The notes: a model not told the origin generated them from the sequence alone. A DNA stretch of 64,000 nt from Gemmatimonadota bacterium (GCA_016704465.1 JADJAD010000004.1:434001-498000), one strand, 5' to 3'; positions 28,827 to 39,069 are shown, counted from the stretch's first letter. Numbers and translations: made by a program.

Positions 28827-29607
28827 GGGCCCTCCGCTTCCAACGCAGGTACGACGAGAGCCACGGCTGCCCCCACGACCCGGACCGCCGGTCGCCGACG
28901 TCGATCGGCTGTGCCTGGCGGGTGGCGACCTCGCGCAGCCGCTCGGCGATGGCGTCGAGGTTATCGAGCACCATGCGATGCTGGATCACGATGTGGCTCT
29001 CGTTGACCTCGTCGAACTCGCACCCGAAATAGCCATAGATCGGCCCCGTATCGACGCCTTCATCGATCATCAGCATCGTCATGCCGACCCGCGCGAGGTC
29101 GTCGTGTGCCAGGGCCCAGAAGCAGCCATGCGCGTTGCGGTACTCGGGACAAATGCCGGGATGCAGCACAAACGTGCCAACCCGTGCGGTGCGGAAGATC
29201 CGCCTGGCCAGCATGTTCTTGCACAGGGCGATGATCACGTCCGGCTGCGCGCGCTCGAGCACGGCCTGGCTCTCGGCGTTGTTCGGGGTCGCGACCGTGA
29301 CGACCGGGACGCCCGCCGCAACCGGCGCATGCTCGCGCTGCAGCGCCGCCAGGCGGCCGGCAAGAAAGGCGTTGTCACGCGCGGCGTTGAACAGCCGGAA
29401 GAACAGGCGGCCGGCCAGCACGTCGAGGAACCGGAGCAGGCCTACACGCTGCAGCTCGCGGCGCACGCGACGGCGCACGACCGTCGGCGGTTCCTGCACG
29501 ACCACGATGGCCGACAGGTCGGACCACGAGGCCAGCCAGCGCGCGATTCCGTCGCGGTGGATGGGGGCATCGTGGTGGCAGATGAGCGCGGTGCGCAACC
29601 GGCTCAT
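28807..29607 (-). CDS. Formyltransferase-like protein, catalytic Asn replaced
   Basis: A 266-residue protein with the formyltransferase fold: 'VPVVTVATPNNAESQAVLERAQPDVIIALCKNMLARRIF', 'VGTFVLHPGICPEYRNAHGCFWAL' (each written here in pieces) and 'IDEGVDTGPIYG'. In classical enzymes such as Fmt, ArnA and PurN the motif is N-x-H with a downstream Asp; here the Asn position reads Val (V-L-H), while His and the Asp of 'GVDTG' are kept. Activity with formyl-THF is therefore uncertain. ATG at 29607 overlaps the stop of the upstream glycosyltransferase (ATGA). Neighbouring deacetylase and glycosyltransferases suggest N-formylation of an amino sugar, or a binding role. Confidence 0.78.
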   Translation of the reverse strand: MSRLRTALICHHDAPIHRDGIARWLASWSDLSAIVVVQEPPTVVRRRVRRELQRVGLLRFLDVLAGRLFFRLFNAARDNAFLAGRLAALQREHAPVAAGVPVVTVATPNNAESQAVLERAQPDVIIALCKNMLARRIFRTARVGTFVLHPGICPEYRNAHGCFWALAHDDLARVGMTMLMIDEGVDTGPIYGYFGCEFDEVNESHIVIQHRMVLDNLDAIAERLREVATRQAQPIDVGDRRSGSWGQPWLSSYLRWKRRARARRGA

Positions 29608-30869
29608 GCGTGGTCGACCACCGTCGGCGGTGGCGCCGGCGACGCATCGCCCGCTCCCCCGCTGCGACGCAGGACGTGCTCGCAGGTTGCCGCGAAAGCG
29701 GCGGCCGCCCGATCCCAACCGAACTCGCGCCGCACGCGCTCGCCGGCGGCACGCCCCAACTGCGCGCGCGTCGCGGGGGCGCGCATGAGGCGAACGCAGG
29801 CGGCGGCGAAGTCCTCCGGCGCGTCGGCGATGACGAGCTCCTCGCCGTCGTGCAGTGGCAGCCCCTCGGCACCGATCGTGGTGGAGACTATCGCGCACTC
29901 CAGCGCCATCGCCTCATAGATCTTGAGGCGGGTCCCGCCGCCGACTCGCAGCGGGACGATCGACACGGCCGCCCCCTCCACGTACGGCCGAACATCGGAT
30001 ACCGTCCCGGTCACGGTGACACCTGGCGACTCGTGCGCGAGTGCCACCACGGCCGGGGATGGATTGCGCCCGACGATATCGAGCCGCGCGCCCGGCAGCT
30101 CGGCGCGGATGAGCGGCAGTACGGTGCGCACAAACCACGCGATGCCGTCTTCGTTCGGCATCCAGTCCATGGACCCGACGAAGACGAGTCGTTCGCCATC
30201 GGGTTCGACCGCTCGCGCGGGCCGGAAGAAGTCCAGGTCCACTCCGGTCGGCACGTGCGACACCTCCGACACGCCGTAGTCGCGCTGGAAGTCGGTGGCG
30301 TCCTGCTCCGAGACCGCGACGACGTGTGCGAAGCGTCGACACTCCTCGCGCTCCCACACCTGCATGCGCCGGAACTGCTCCCGCATGTACGCGCGCTTGG
30401 CCGGGTGGCTCGCCGCCTCGGCGTGCCGTCGCCAGATCGCCGCTTCCACGTTGTGCTGGAAGAGCAGGACCGGGCGCCCCAGGTCGCGCGGGACGTTGAT
30501 GCTGGGAAAGAGGAAATCACAGACCACGAGGTCAATGTCGCGCTCGCGCACGGCGCGGCGGATGGCATCCTCCATCGCCGGCGACCGATACTTGGCCACC
30601 GCGTAGGGAAGTGCCGAGAAAACGTTGCGCGCGAGATCCGCATAGAACGCGACCGTTCCCTTCGCCGGCGCGGCGAACGGCACCCGGATCAGCGTGTGCG
30701 CGTACTCGGAGGCGCGCGCCTCGGCATCGGCGGCGGCGCTGCCGTCATCGAGGCAGAGGTACGTGACCTGGTGCAGCGCCTTGAGGTGCCGCAGGGTCTG
30801 GTACGTCCGGATCTTCCCGCCCTTGTCGACGGGATGGAGGAGTTCGCTCTTGAGCCAGAGGATGTGCAT
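29604..30869 (-). CDS. Glycosyltransferase family 4 (exosortase-A-cluster type)
   Basis: A 421-residue GT-B enzyme. The N-terminus 'ILWLKSELLHPVDKGGKIRTYQTLRHL' strongly resembles the glycosyltransferases that accompany PEP-CTERM/exosortase-A EPS loci ('PPDKGDKIRSFHLLRHL'). The donor domain has 'LVFVGSMDWMPNEDGIAWF', 'LDIVGRNPSPAV' and 'VPLRVGGGTRLKIYEAMALECAIVST'. No exosortase gene lies in this window, so the link is only by similarity. It sits 26 bases downstream of asnB and overlaps the formyltransferase-like gene. Confidence 0.88.
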   Translation of the reverse strand: MHILWLKSELLHPVDKGGKIRTYQTLRHLKALHQVTYLCLDDGSAAADAEARASEYAHTLIRVPFAAPAKGTVAFYADLARNVFSALPYAVAKYRSPAMEDAIRRAVRERDIDLVVCDFLFPSINVPRDLGRPVLLFQHNVEAAIWRRHAEAASHPAKRAYMREQFRRMQVWEREECRRFAHVVAVSEQDATDFQRDYGVSEVSHVPTGVDLDFFRPARAVEPDGERLVFVGSMDWMPNEDGIAWFVRTVLPLIRAELPGARLDIVGRNPSPAVVALAHESPGVTVTGTVSDVRPYVEGAAVSIVPLRVGGGTRLKIYEAMALECAIVSTTIGAEGLPLHDGEELVIADAPEDFAAACVRLMRAPATRAQLGRAAGERVRREFGWDRAAAAFAATCEHVLRRSGGAGDASPAPPPTVVDHA

Positions 30870-30895
30870 GAAAGACAGATCAGCTCGTGGGGCGG

Positions 30896-32827
30896 TCAGG
30901 CGGCCAGGGAGATGGACTCGACCGGCTCGCCATCGAGGAAGATCCGCTGCCAGATCTCCAGGTTGACGAGTGCCCAGAGGCGTTGGTCATGCTTCTGCTC
31001 CCCACGCAGGTGCCGGTCGGCCATGACCGACACTTCATTCATGTCGAAGAGCCCGCGTGCCGCGGCACGGGGCGAGAGGACGAACTCGTCGATCACATGC
31101 CGCCACGCCCCGGCGAACCAGGCGCCGACCGGCACCGGAAACCCCATCTTCTTGCGGCTGAGGATCTCCGGTGGGAGCGACGACTTCATCGCCTCGCGGA
31201 GAATGTACTTGGTGGTGACGCCACGCAGCTTCATCCGCAGGGGGAGCGCGCCGGCGAACTCGATGAGCGGGTGATCGAGGAAGGGGACGCGACTCTCGAT
31301 GGACGCCGCCATGCTCATCTGGTCCTGCTTCATGAGCAATTCCTGCAGGTACGTCTTGGTGTCGGCGTACAGCAGGCGATTGAGGAGCGACGTCGCGTTC
31401 GTGCGGCCGAGGGCGGCATGGTGCGCCGCATACGGATCGATGCCCGCCACGCGCTCACGCCAAGCCGGTGAGAGCAGGGTTCCCTGCCGCGCGCGACCGA
31501 AGACGGCGAAGTTGTCGAAGTAGATCGTGTCCAGGTCGCTCGGGAGGAACAGGAAGGTGCGCTCGAGCTTGCGACGCAGCCCGGTGGATCCCGGCAGCGC
31601 CCCGATGCCGCTGCGTACGGCGGCCTGCAGGGCGCTGGGCACGAGCGACTGGTACCGGGACCCAAACCGCGAATTGAAGATCGTGACGCGATACCGGTTA
31701 TATCCGGCCAGCGTCTCGTCGCTCCCCTCACCGGTGAGCACGACCTTCACATGCTCGGCGGCGAGTCGCGACACGAAGTTGAGCGCGATGCTCGAGGGAT
31801 GGGCGATCGGCTCGTCCTCGTGCCAGACGAGGGTGGGCAATGCCCCAAAGAAGTCCTGCGGACTGACCACCACCTCGTGGTGATCCGTGCCGTAGCGCTG
31901 GGACACCATGCGCGCGTAGGTCAACTCATTCGCCTCGCGCTCGGCGAAGGCGACGGAGAACGTCTTCACCGGCTCGTCGACCAGTTCGCTCATGACCGCG
32001 GTGATCGCCGCCGAGTCGATCCCTCCGGAGAGGAACATCCCCAGCGGCACGTCGGCCATGAGCCGCATCTTCACCGCCTCGCGGAATCGCTCGCGGTACT
32101 CCTCGACCAGCGAGTCGTCGCTTCGGTCGTCGAGCGTTCCCTCGGCGAAGGCGAGGTCCCAGTACTCGGCGATCGTGATCGCCCCGTCCTTCCAGGTAAG
32201 GCTGTGCCCCGCGGGGAGGCGCCGGATCCCGGCGTACATCGTCTCGTCGCCCGACGGGGCATAGTTGGCGAGGAAGTCGGGGAGGGCACCCGCGTTCAGC
32301 TCGGCGCGAATCTCACCAGAGGCGAGGATCGCCTTGATCTCCGACCCGAACAGCAGCGTCCCGTCGTCCAGGTGCGCGTAGTAGAGCGGCTTGACCCCGA
32401 GGCGGTCGCGGACGAGGAACAGCTCACGCTCGGTCCGGTCCCACAGCGCGATGGCGAACATCCCGCGCAGTTGCAACGGCAGGGCCTTCCCGACCCGTTC
32501 GTACAGGTGCAACACCGTCTCGGTGTCGCAATGCGTGGCGTAGCGCACCCCCTCGGCTTGCAGCTGCGGCATGAGCACGGGGTGGTTGTACACCTCGCCG
32601 TTATAGACCACCTGGTAGCGTCCATCATCGGAGGCCATCGGCTGCGCGCCGTGGGCGACGTCGACGATGCTCAGGCGACGATGGCCGAGCGCGACGCCGG
32701 TGTCGAGGAACATGCCCTCGCCGTCGGGGCCGCGATGGCGGATGGCATTGCACATCCGCTCGACCTGCTCGCGCCGGACGATTCGCGAGCCGCGTGGCCC
32801 GGTGACGATTCCGCAGATCCCGCACAT
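30896..32827 (-). CDS. asnB: AsnB-type glutamine-hydrolysing amidotransferase
   Basis: A 643-residue asparagine synthetase B homologue with both domains. The N-terminal nucleophile Cys2 begins 'CGICGIV', followed by 'RHRGPDGEG', 'LGHRRLSIVD' and 'YNGEVYNH' of the class II glutaminase. The synthetase PP-loop is 'FLSGGIDSAAI' near residue 260. Such proteins are common in EPS clusters, including exosortase-A loci, where they may amidate a uronic acid rather than make asparagine. With an AlgD-like dehydrogenase in the same operon, amidation of a hexuronate is a reasonable inference. Catalytic residues appear complete. Confidence 0.9.
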   Translation of the reverse strand: MCGICGIVTGPRGSRIVRREQVERMCNAIRHRGPDGEGMFLDTGVALGHRRLSIVDVAHGAQPMASDDGRYQVVYNGEVYNHPVLMPQLQAEGVRYATHCDTETVLHLYERVGKALPLQLRGMFAIALWDRTERELFLVRDRLGVKPLYYAHLDDGTLLFGSEIKAILASGEIRAELNAGALPDFLANYAPSGDETMYAGIRRLPAGHSLTWKDGAITIAEYWDLAFAEGTLDDRSDDSLVEEYRERFREAVKMRLMADVPLGMFLSGGIDSAAITAVMSELVDEPVKTFSVAFAEREANELTYARMVSQRYGTDHHEVVVSPQDFFGALPTLVWHEDEPIAHPSSIALNFVSRLAAEHVKVVLTGEGSDETLAGYNRYRVTIFNSRFGSRYQSLVPSALQAAVRSGIGALPGSTGLRRKLERTFLFLPSDLDTIYFDNFAVFGRARQGTLLSPAWRERVAGIDPYAAHHAALGRTNATSLLNRLLYADTKTYLQELLMKQDQMSMAASIESRVPFLDHPLIEFAGALPLRMKLRGVTTKYILREAMKSSLPPEILSRKKMGFPVPVGAWFAGAWRHVIDEFVLSPRAAARGLFDMNEVSVMADRHLRGEQKHDQRLWALVNLEIWQRIFLDGEPVESISLAA

Positions 32828-32845
32828 GCCAGGACGTCTCGCTCG

Positions 32846-35251
32846 TTAGGGTAAGCCGCTAGCGCGGCGCGGGTACAGCGCCGGATCATCCGAGTGCTCC
32901 ACCCGCCAGCCATCCGGCCCGCGCACGGCGCTCACGCGCACGGCGCTCACGCCCCCGCCGCGCGCGTCGGCCACGCGCGCACCGTCGACTTCCAGTACGG
33001 TGCCGCCGATCGCCAGCAGGGAGTCGACCGATCCATCAGACGCGCGCCGCCGCACCCACGCCACCCGGGCGTCGGTCCGCACCCCCCGCTCGGCCGCATG
33101 CGCACCGAAGGTGACCACGTCTTCCCACGCATCCGAGGACAGGCGCACCAGCTCGCCGCTGTCATCACGCTCGAGCGTCACGAGCCACGGCCCTGGCTCG
33201 GCGCGGGTCATTGCGAAGGTAACGGAGGAGCAGGCGTCGGTGCGAAAGCTGAACCGGGCGCGGCGCGCCACGTCGCGTGCGCCATAGCGCCGGGAGGCGA
33301 TCGCGTCATCCAGGGTCCACTGTCCGTCCGCTCCCAGTGCGCAGACGGAGACGATCCGCCGATCATGGTCGCGCACGTGGAGCTCCGCCCCCTCGATCGC
33401 GAGGTCGAGCCCGCTCGCACACTGGAACGTGGCCACGGCCTCGTGTCCCCCGCGTGTTCCATCCGCCTGCTCGATCACGTCGCGGACAATCCACCAACCG
33501 TGGCGTGCGGCAAGGATCACGCGGCGGTGGCGCGCGGGCGGCGACAGACGGTGGTAGCCGTCGTGATGTCCCTCGAAGAGCGCACCGGCCGCGGTGGCAT
33601 GCCAGGCGTCGAGCACGCCGGCGGTCATGTGCGCCCATCGAAACGCCCCGCCGGGCACGGAAGACGATTCCCCGTCCAGCGAGACGGTGTTGTGCACGAG
33701 CGACGAGCGCATCAGGTCGCGCTCGGCGGGCGACGTCGTGTAGCTGACGGTGCCCGCGTCGACGAAGACCGGGCGCCCGCCGATCGCGAGGTCGAAGGCG
33801 AGCGTATCGGCGTGGGCGTGGCCACCGTTGTCGACCCCTAGTGGTCCGCAGTCGACCGTCAGCGTCGCCGAATCGCCCTCCCATCCGTCGCGCATCACGT
33901 AGAATCCGCCGTCCCGAAAGGCGCGGGCGGTGTCGGCCGGCGGCTGCGAGACGATTCGGTCGAATCGCGCCATCCCTTCCGGACCCAGCAGCCAGGCCAG
34001 TTCGTCGGTCGCGGGAGCACCGGCGTGCGCGAGCGCCGCGTCGCCGGTGATCGCCGCGACGCACGCCACGGGCGAGCGCACGTCGTCGCAGTCGCGCGCG
34101 TCGAGGAAGAGCAGGCGCCCCCCATCCTCGTCGCCGAAGAGCGGTATCGTGCCGTCGGCGCGCGCGGTCCACGCCGCGAACTGGGCCAGGCGCTGGAGCG
34201 CATCGTCGGCAGCGGCAACGCCGGCCAACCCGTGCGCCGTGGCAAGCGTTCGGGCGTGCAGGTAGATGTCGATCGTGTAGCGATGGTAGTACGTGGCCTG
34301 CTCGAAGTACGAACCATCCGGTCGCACATGGCGCGGTAACTGCCCCAGGAGAATGGCCCAGCCACGATCCCGCCAGCCCGACGCCGCGGCCAGCTCGGGC
34401 AGTTGCGTGCCGAGGTACAGCAGCCCCAGCGCTTCGCCCGTGAGGTGCGTGTTGGGGCTGAACCAGGTGGACAGGTACCGATCGAGGTGCCTCGCGCTCA
34501 CCTCGAGCGCTTTCAGCCAGCGCGCGACCAGCGCATCTGTGAAGGCGGGGGACCCCACCATCAAGCGCATGGCCCACAGCCAGGCAATCGCCCGGTAGGC
34601 CACCTCGAGGCTGCTCGCCCAGTTCACCCCGCGCTTTGGCGGATTGGCATCGAGCCACGCCTCCAGCAGCTGCGCGGCGCGCTCGGCGTACACCTCGCGC
34701 CCGGTGAGGGCGTATCCCAAACCGAGCGTGACCAAAAACTGGTGCCGATTCAGTTCCCACACGAGCTTGTGGTCGCCGGCGACGGCGGGATCCAGGTAGT
34801 CGATCGTGCTCCAGTGTGCGTCGGGGGCCGTCACCTTTCGGAGGTAGTCGCGCGTCCAGGTGACGGGATCGTCGAGTTGGAACGGCGGGTGGCCGAGCAG
34901 CGCGAAGCGGCCGGCCACGATCTCGTCAGCGGCGCGCGCGCTTTCCACCACGCGTGTTGGCCAGCGATCGCGAATCAGCGCGAGCGTTTCCGGGAGCTCG
35001 TCGATCCCCGGAAAGAAGCGCGGGCGCGGTTCGTGGCGCAGCGCGCGGACCGCGCGCTCCAGCGCCTGCTCCGGCGTCGCGCCGTGCCGAAGCGTCGGTG
35101 CGAGGCGCCGCTGAAAGGCCGCATTGTCCGGCTCTCCGTCATCGCGCCAGCGGGCGCGCTCGGCCAGGCTCGCCGCGCGCTGTGCCAACCGCTCGCGCAG
35201 CTCAGCGAACGAACGGCCGCGCAACTTGCTGAGCATCGCGACGGGTCGCAT
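32846..35251 (-). CDS. Heparinase II/III family polysaccharide lyase
   Basis: An 801-residue lyase. The helical (alpha/alpha toroid) N-terminal half includes 'WELNRHQFLVTLGLGYALTG', 'SSLEVAYRAIAWLWAM', 'STWFSPNTHLTGEALGLLYLG' and 'DGSYFEQATYYHRYTIDIY', with the family Asn-His-Tyr catalytic set plausible in 'NTHL' and 'YYHRY'. The C-terminal beta-sandwich half contains 'DCGPLGVDNGGHAHADTLAFDLAIGG' (in pieces), the heparinase II/III domain signature. It would cleave uronic-acid glycosidic bonds by beta-elimination, for turnover or release of the polymer made by this locus. No clear signal peptide. ATG at 35251 overlaps the upstream stop (TGATG). Confidence 0.88.
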   Translation of the reverse strand: MRPVAMLSKLRGRSFAELRERLAQRAASLAERARWRDDGEPDNAAFQRRLAPTLRHGATPEQALERAVRALRHEPRPRFFPGIDELPETLALIRDRWPTRVVESARAADEIVAGRFALLGHPPFQLDDPVTWTRDYLRKVTAPDAHWSTIDYLDPAVAGDHKLVWELNRHQFLVTLGLGYALTGREVYAERAAQLLEAWLDANPPKRGVNWASSLEVAYRAIAWLWAMRLMVGSPAFTDALVARWLKALEVSARHLDRYLSTWFSPNTHLTGEALGLLYLGTQLPELAAASGWRDRGWAILLGQLPRHVRPDGSYFEQATYYHRYTIDIYLHARTLATAHGLAGVAAADDALQRLAQFAAWTARADGTIPLFGDEDGGRLLFLDARDCDDVRSPVACVAAITGDAALAHAGAPATDELAWLLGPEGMARFDRIVSQPPADTARAFRDGGFYVMRDGWEGDSATLTVDCGPLGVDNGGHAHADTLAFDLAIGGRPVFVDAGTVSYTTSPAERDLMRSSLVHNTVSLDGESSSVPGGAFRWAHMTAGVLDAWHATAAGALFEGHHDGYHRLSPPARHRRVILAARHGWWIVRDVIEQADGTRGGHEAVATFQCASGLDLAIEGAELHVRDHDRRIVSVCALGADGQWTLDDAIASRRYGARDVARRARFSFRTDACSSVTFAMTRAEPGPWLVTLERDDSGELVRLSSDAWEDVVTFGAHAAERGVRTDARVAWVRRRASDGSVDSLLAIGGTVLEVDGARVADARGGGVSAVRVSAVRGPDGWRVEHSDDPALYPRRASGLP

Positions 35252-36488
35252 CAGGGCGCGGGCGACGTGGCCGGCTGGGACGCCGGGGTTCGCGACGCGT
35301 CGCGGTACAGCTGCAACCAGGCGTCGCGCACGGCGGGCCAGACGTAGCGCTCCAGGCACTCGCTGCGCGCGCGTGAGGTGAGTCGTTCCACCAGCGCGGG
35401 ATCGCGGAGCAGGCGCAACGCCTGGGTGGCCAGGCCGACATCGTCGCCCGTGTGCACCATGAGCCCGGTGGACTCGTGCTGCAGGATGAACGGAATCCCC
35501 CCCGCATCGGTCGTGACCACGGGAAGCCCGGCGGCATACGCCTCGATGATCGAGCTGGGCATGTTGTCGATCCGCGACGCATTCAGGTAGACATCGGCGT
35601 CGGCATACAGGGTCGGCATGTCGTCCGGTGCCACTCGGCCGAGGAAACGCACCTGGCGCACGCCGAGTTCGGCGACGAGCGCCTCGAGCGCGGCGCGCTC
35701 ACGTCCCTCCCCCGCCACGACCAGCTCCGCGTCGGGGAACTCGGCCTGCACGCGGGCGAACGCGCGAATCGTGCATGCGACGTCGTACAGCGCCTCGAGG
35801 TTGCGGTTCGACAGGAAGCGTGGCCGCAACAACGCGCGCGACCGGAACGGGATGCGCTCGATCTCGACGAAGTTGTAAATCGACGTGGCCGCCAGGCCGT
35901 GCCGGTGGAAGACCTCGACGAGGTATCCGGACGGCACGGCGATGGCGTCTGCGTGGCGCGCGAAGCGCGCGGCGGTCGGCCAGTTCGCGAGGTGATCGTC
36001 CGCTTCGCCGCTGTGGTAGTTCAGCACCACGGTCTTGCCGTACAGCCGACCGACCAGCATGGCCGGGACCGGCGCCAGCAGGTATGACCAATACGACGCC
36101 GAAAGGCGTGGACGACGTCGACCTGACGCAGGTGCCGCACGAGCGAGGCGACATAGGCTGCGGAGGTCACGATCGTGCGGACGTACTTGATGCGCTGCAG
36201 CGCGCCGAGGACGCCGGGGAGTCGCGGATTCACCGGGACGAAGGAAACCTGCACGCCATCCGTCTCCCCGAACCGGGTCCGCAGCCGATCGAGCACGATC
36301 GACTGTCCGCCGACGATATCCAGGGAGGGACCGACGAGGCAGACGCGCAGCGGGGTGCGTCCGGCGACGGGTCCGGGCACGGACGCGGGCTCGCCCACGT
36401 GCGCGGTCGGCGCCGACACTGCACGGCTCATCGGTGCCACGTCGTGCGTCGACGCCCCATGCCGGCCGGGGATCGCGGAGTTGCCCAT
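35251..36488 (-). pseudogene. Glycosyltransferase family 4, broken by a one-base deletion
   Basis: GT-B enzyme in two frames. The first part (ATG 36488, or 36431) has 'RVCLVGPSLDIVGGQSIVLDRL'. The second has 'SASYWSYLLAPVPAMLVGRLYGKTVVLNYHSGEADDHL', 'AVPSGYLVEVF', 'RFLGRVAPDDMPTLYADADVYLNAS' and 'NMPSSIIEAYAAGLPVVTTDAGG' (E-x7-E type). The break is in a run of three A (T on the coding strand) at 36102-36104, where four would restore 'HAFSASYW'. Corrected length about 412 residues is normal. A homopolymer lesion like this is typical of sequencing or assembly error, but also of phase variation or true decay. Confidence 0.85.
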
Positions 36489-36498
36489 GCCAGCAAAC

Positions 36499-37605
36499 CT
36501 AACGACTCCACACGTCCCAGTGACCACGCAGGCCGTTGACGGTCGCGCGCACCATCGCCACTTGCATGGCGGCCGCCATCGCCACGGCGTGTCGCGCACG
36601 GGGCACGGCGACCACGACGAGTCCTGCCACCGCGAGCAGCGTCAGGAGGATCGCAGTCCCGACCATGGGACGACCGGTGCCCGCCCCCGTCGCCAGCCAC
36701 GCACCGCCGGCGGCGATCGTGACCACCAGGAGATACGGCGTGGCCAGCCGAAACAGCTTGTGGAAGAGGAACTGCACCCAGAGCGGATTGCGCCACGGGA
36801 CGAGGACCTGCGGGAGCCACAGGCAGAGCTGCAGGACGCCGGTGAGCGTTCGTGCCTTGCGCCGAAGCTCCTGCGATGGAGGAAAGTGCCGCTCGTCGTA
36901 GGCGATCGCCGTCGGCTCGAAGCCCACGCGAAAGCCGCGCAGCACGAGGTCCATGGGACCGTAGACGTCATCGAGAATCACGCCGGCCGGAAGGGGTCGC
37001 CAGCACTCGCGCCGCATGGCGTAGACGGCGCCGGTCACCCCCACGGTGGAGTGCAACCGCGCCTCCTGCAGGCGCAGCCACTTCTCGAAGCGCCAATAGC
37101 GCTCGGTCAGCGATGCCGGAGCCCCGGCTCGTCCAATGTGCAGCGCCCCGGACACGGCGCCGAGGGCCGGGTCCGTGAGGGCGTCGACGAGGCGGCGAAT
37201 GGTCGAGCGCTCAAAGCGCTGGGCGGCATCGGTGAAGACCAGCAACTCGCCCGGGGCAGCACGCACTGCCGCGTTGAGCGTCGCGGCCTTTCCGCCCGGC
37301 GCATCGCCGGCAACGATCTGGACGCGCGATGAGCGAAGCAGTTCGTACGCGTCGACCCCACCCTGATGATCGACGCCCACCACGACGTCGAGCAGGTCGG
37401 CTGGGTAGTCGGCTGCGAACACGTCGTCGACGCGCGCGCGCACCGTCGCGAGCGAATCCAGCGTCGCAATCACCACGGTGACGCGGCGCGGCGCCATCAC
37501 GCGTGGCGCGGCGCGGCGCCCAAAGACCATCGCAAGTGCGGCGACCGCCAAGGGGTAGCCGAACCAGATGATCCCCACCGCCATCGCACTTCCCACCGCA
37601 AGCAT
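36499..37605 (-). CDS. Membrane-bound glycosyltransferase family 2
   Basis: A 368-residue GT-A enzyme anchored by an N-terminal helix ('VGIIWFGYPLAVAALAMVFG') and two or three C-terminal helices. The catalytic part shows 'VTVVIATLDSLATVRARVDDV', 'DVVVGVDHQGG', 'GGKAATLNAAVRAAPGELLVFTDA' (DxD-like 'FTDA') and 'GAVYAMRRECW', 'ILDDVYGPMDL'. It resembles processive or lipid-linked EPS transferases. The start is uncertain: ATG 37605 gives the membrane anchor directly; longer versions reach 37794 but add a Ser/Arg-rich stretch. First gene of the nine-gene minus-strand operon, divergent from the epimerase gene. Confidence 0.85.
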   Translation of the reverse strand: MLAVGSAMAVGIIWFGYPLAVAALAMVFGRRAAPRVMAPRRVTVVIATLDSLATVRARVDDVFAADYPADLLDVVVGVDHQGGVDAYELLRSSRVQIVAGDAPGGKAATLNAAVRAAPGELLVFTDAAQRFERSTIRRLVDALTDPALGAVSGALHIGRAGAPASLTERYWRFEKWLRLQEARLHSTVGVTGAVYAMRRECWRPLPAGVILDDVYGPMDLVLRGFRVGFEPTAIAYDERHFPPSQELRRKARTLTGVLQLCLWLPQVLVPWRNPLWVQFLFHKLFRLATPYLLVVTIAAGGAWLATGAGTGRPMVGTAILLTLLAVAGLVVVAVPRARHAVAMAAAMQVAMVRATVNGLRGHWDVWSR

Positions 37606-38052
37606 CAGCACGTTTCGGTCGTATTCTCCATGAGTAGGCACCGCTCTGGCATCCTGCGTGCCGCGTGGGGTGACGGACGAGGGTTCGACGATGTAACGAC
37701 TTGCCGCAGTTGCGGTTGCCAATCGGCCGACCATCCGCGAGTTCCGCTGGTTCCTCGCACGATCTTTACCGTCCGACGACCCATGGGCCACCATCGCGGC
37801 ACCGACTCGGCAGACGCCGTGCTACGTTGCTGTGTCCCGCGCTGGTGATGGTGCCATGACTGTTGCGCGCCCTCGACAGGGTGTCGAGCGCCGCAGGTCG
37901 TCGTGGCGCCGACGCGGCAGCCGGAATCGCACCTTCGAAGCCTTCACGCACCGCGTTCGCACGACCTGACCATTCCTCAGCAGCAAAGTGGTGCGTGGTT
38001 TGCGCTTGGGCAGTCCTACGCGTCCTCTCTCTTGGTTCCCCTCTCAATCCGC

Positions 38053-39039
38053 ATGTCGTCAAAATTTCACGCGTTGGTCACCGGAGGGGCGGGCTTCATC
38101 GGCTGTAACCTCGCCCGCCACCTGCTCTCCCTGGGACATCGGGTGAGGGTCATCGACAATCTGTCCACGGGCTTCACGCGCAATCTCGACGAAATCGCCG
38201 GCGACATCGAGTTTCTGGAAGGCGACCTGCGCGACACGTCGGCGTGCGACCGCGCCACCACGGGCGTCGAGGTGATCTTTCACGTCGCGGCGCTGCCAAG
38301 CGTTCCCCGCTCCCTGGCCGACCCCGTAGGCTGTCACGAGAACAACGTGACGGCCACGCTCAACCTGCTGGAGTCGGCCCGCAAGTCCGGGGTGCGGCGC
38401 ATGGTCTTCTCCGCCTCGTCCTCCGCGTACGGTGACACACCAACGCTGCCGAAGGTGGAGAGCATGGAGCCGCTCCCCCGCTCGCCGTATGCGGCAGCCA
38501 AGCTGGCCGGGGAGCTCTACACCCTCGCGTACGCTCGCGCCGGGCTGATCGAAGGAGTGGCGCTCCGGTACTTCAATGTCTTCGGCCCGCGTCAGGATCC
38601 GCATGGGCCGTACGCGGCAGTGGTCCCGGCACTGTTCAGCGCGGCAGTCCGAGGGGTTTCGATGGGTCTATTCGGCGACGGACTTCAGACGCGCGACTTC
38701 ACCTCGGTGGAGAACGTGCTCGCCGCAAACCTCCTGGCGGCTACCCTGCCGGCCGAGCAGGTCAACGGGGCGATGGTGAACGTGGGGGCCGGTCAGCGCA
38801 CCTCGCTGCTGGAGCTCGTCGACCTGGTCAGCACGGTCACGGGTCACGAGATCGCGGTGACGCATCGTCCGCCCCGCGAAGGTGACGTTCGCGACTCGCT
38901 GGCCTCGCTCGAGCGGGCCCGAGCCGTGCTCGGCTACGAGCCCGTAGTGCCGCTTCGCGAGGGCATCGCCAGTCTTTGGAACTGGCTGCAGGCGCATCCC
39001 GAGGGATTGCTGGCCGCCGAGCCGAACCGCACCGCATGA
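38053..39039 (+). CDS. NAD-dependent sugar-nucleotide epimerase (WbpP/GalE-like)
   Basis: A 328-residue extended SDR: 'ALVTGGAGFIGCNLARHLL' (Rossmann), 'VIDNLSTG', 'FHVAALPSVPRS', the catalytic 'SASSSAYG' serines with 'SPYAAAKLAGE' (Tyr-x3-Lys), and 'RYFNVFGPRQDPHGPYAAV'. The last block is typical of UDP-GlcNAc/GlcNAcA 4-epimerases such as WbpP. ATG at 38053 gives a canonical N-terminus; a longer in-frame start at 37903 adds 50 unconserved residues. Monocistronic between two divergent or convergent minus-strand genes; makes GalNAc-type or related nucleotide donors for the EPS. Confidence 0.9.
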   Translation: MSSKFHALVTGGAGFIGCNLARHLLSLGHRVRVIDNLSTGFTRNLDEIAGDIEFLEGDLRDTSACDRATTGVEVIFHVAALPSVPRSLADPVGCHENNVTATLNLLESARKSGVRRMVFSASSSAYGDTPTLPKVESMEPLPRSPYAAAKLAGELYTLAYARAGLIEGVALRYFNVFGPRQDPHGPYAAVVPALFSAAVRGVSMGLFGDGLQTRDFTSVENVLAANLLAATLPAEQVNGAMVNVGAGQRTSLLELVDLVSTVTGHEIAVTHRPPREGDVRDSLASLERARAVLGYEPVVPLREGIASLWNWLQAHPEGLLAAEPNRTA

Positions 39040-39069
39040 AGTGGCGCACCTCGCGGCGCGGCCGACTGC

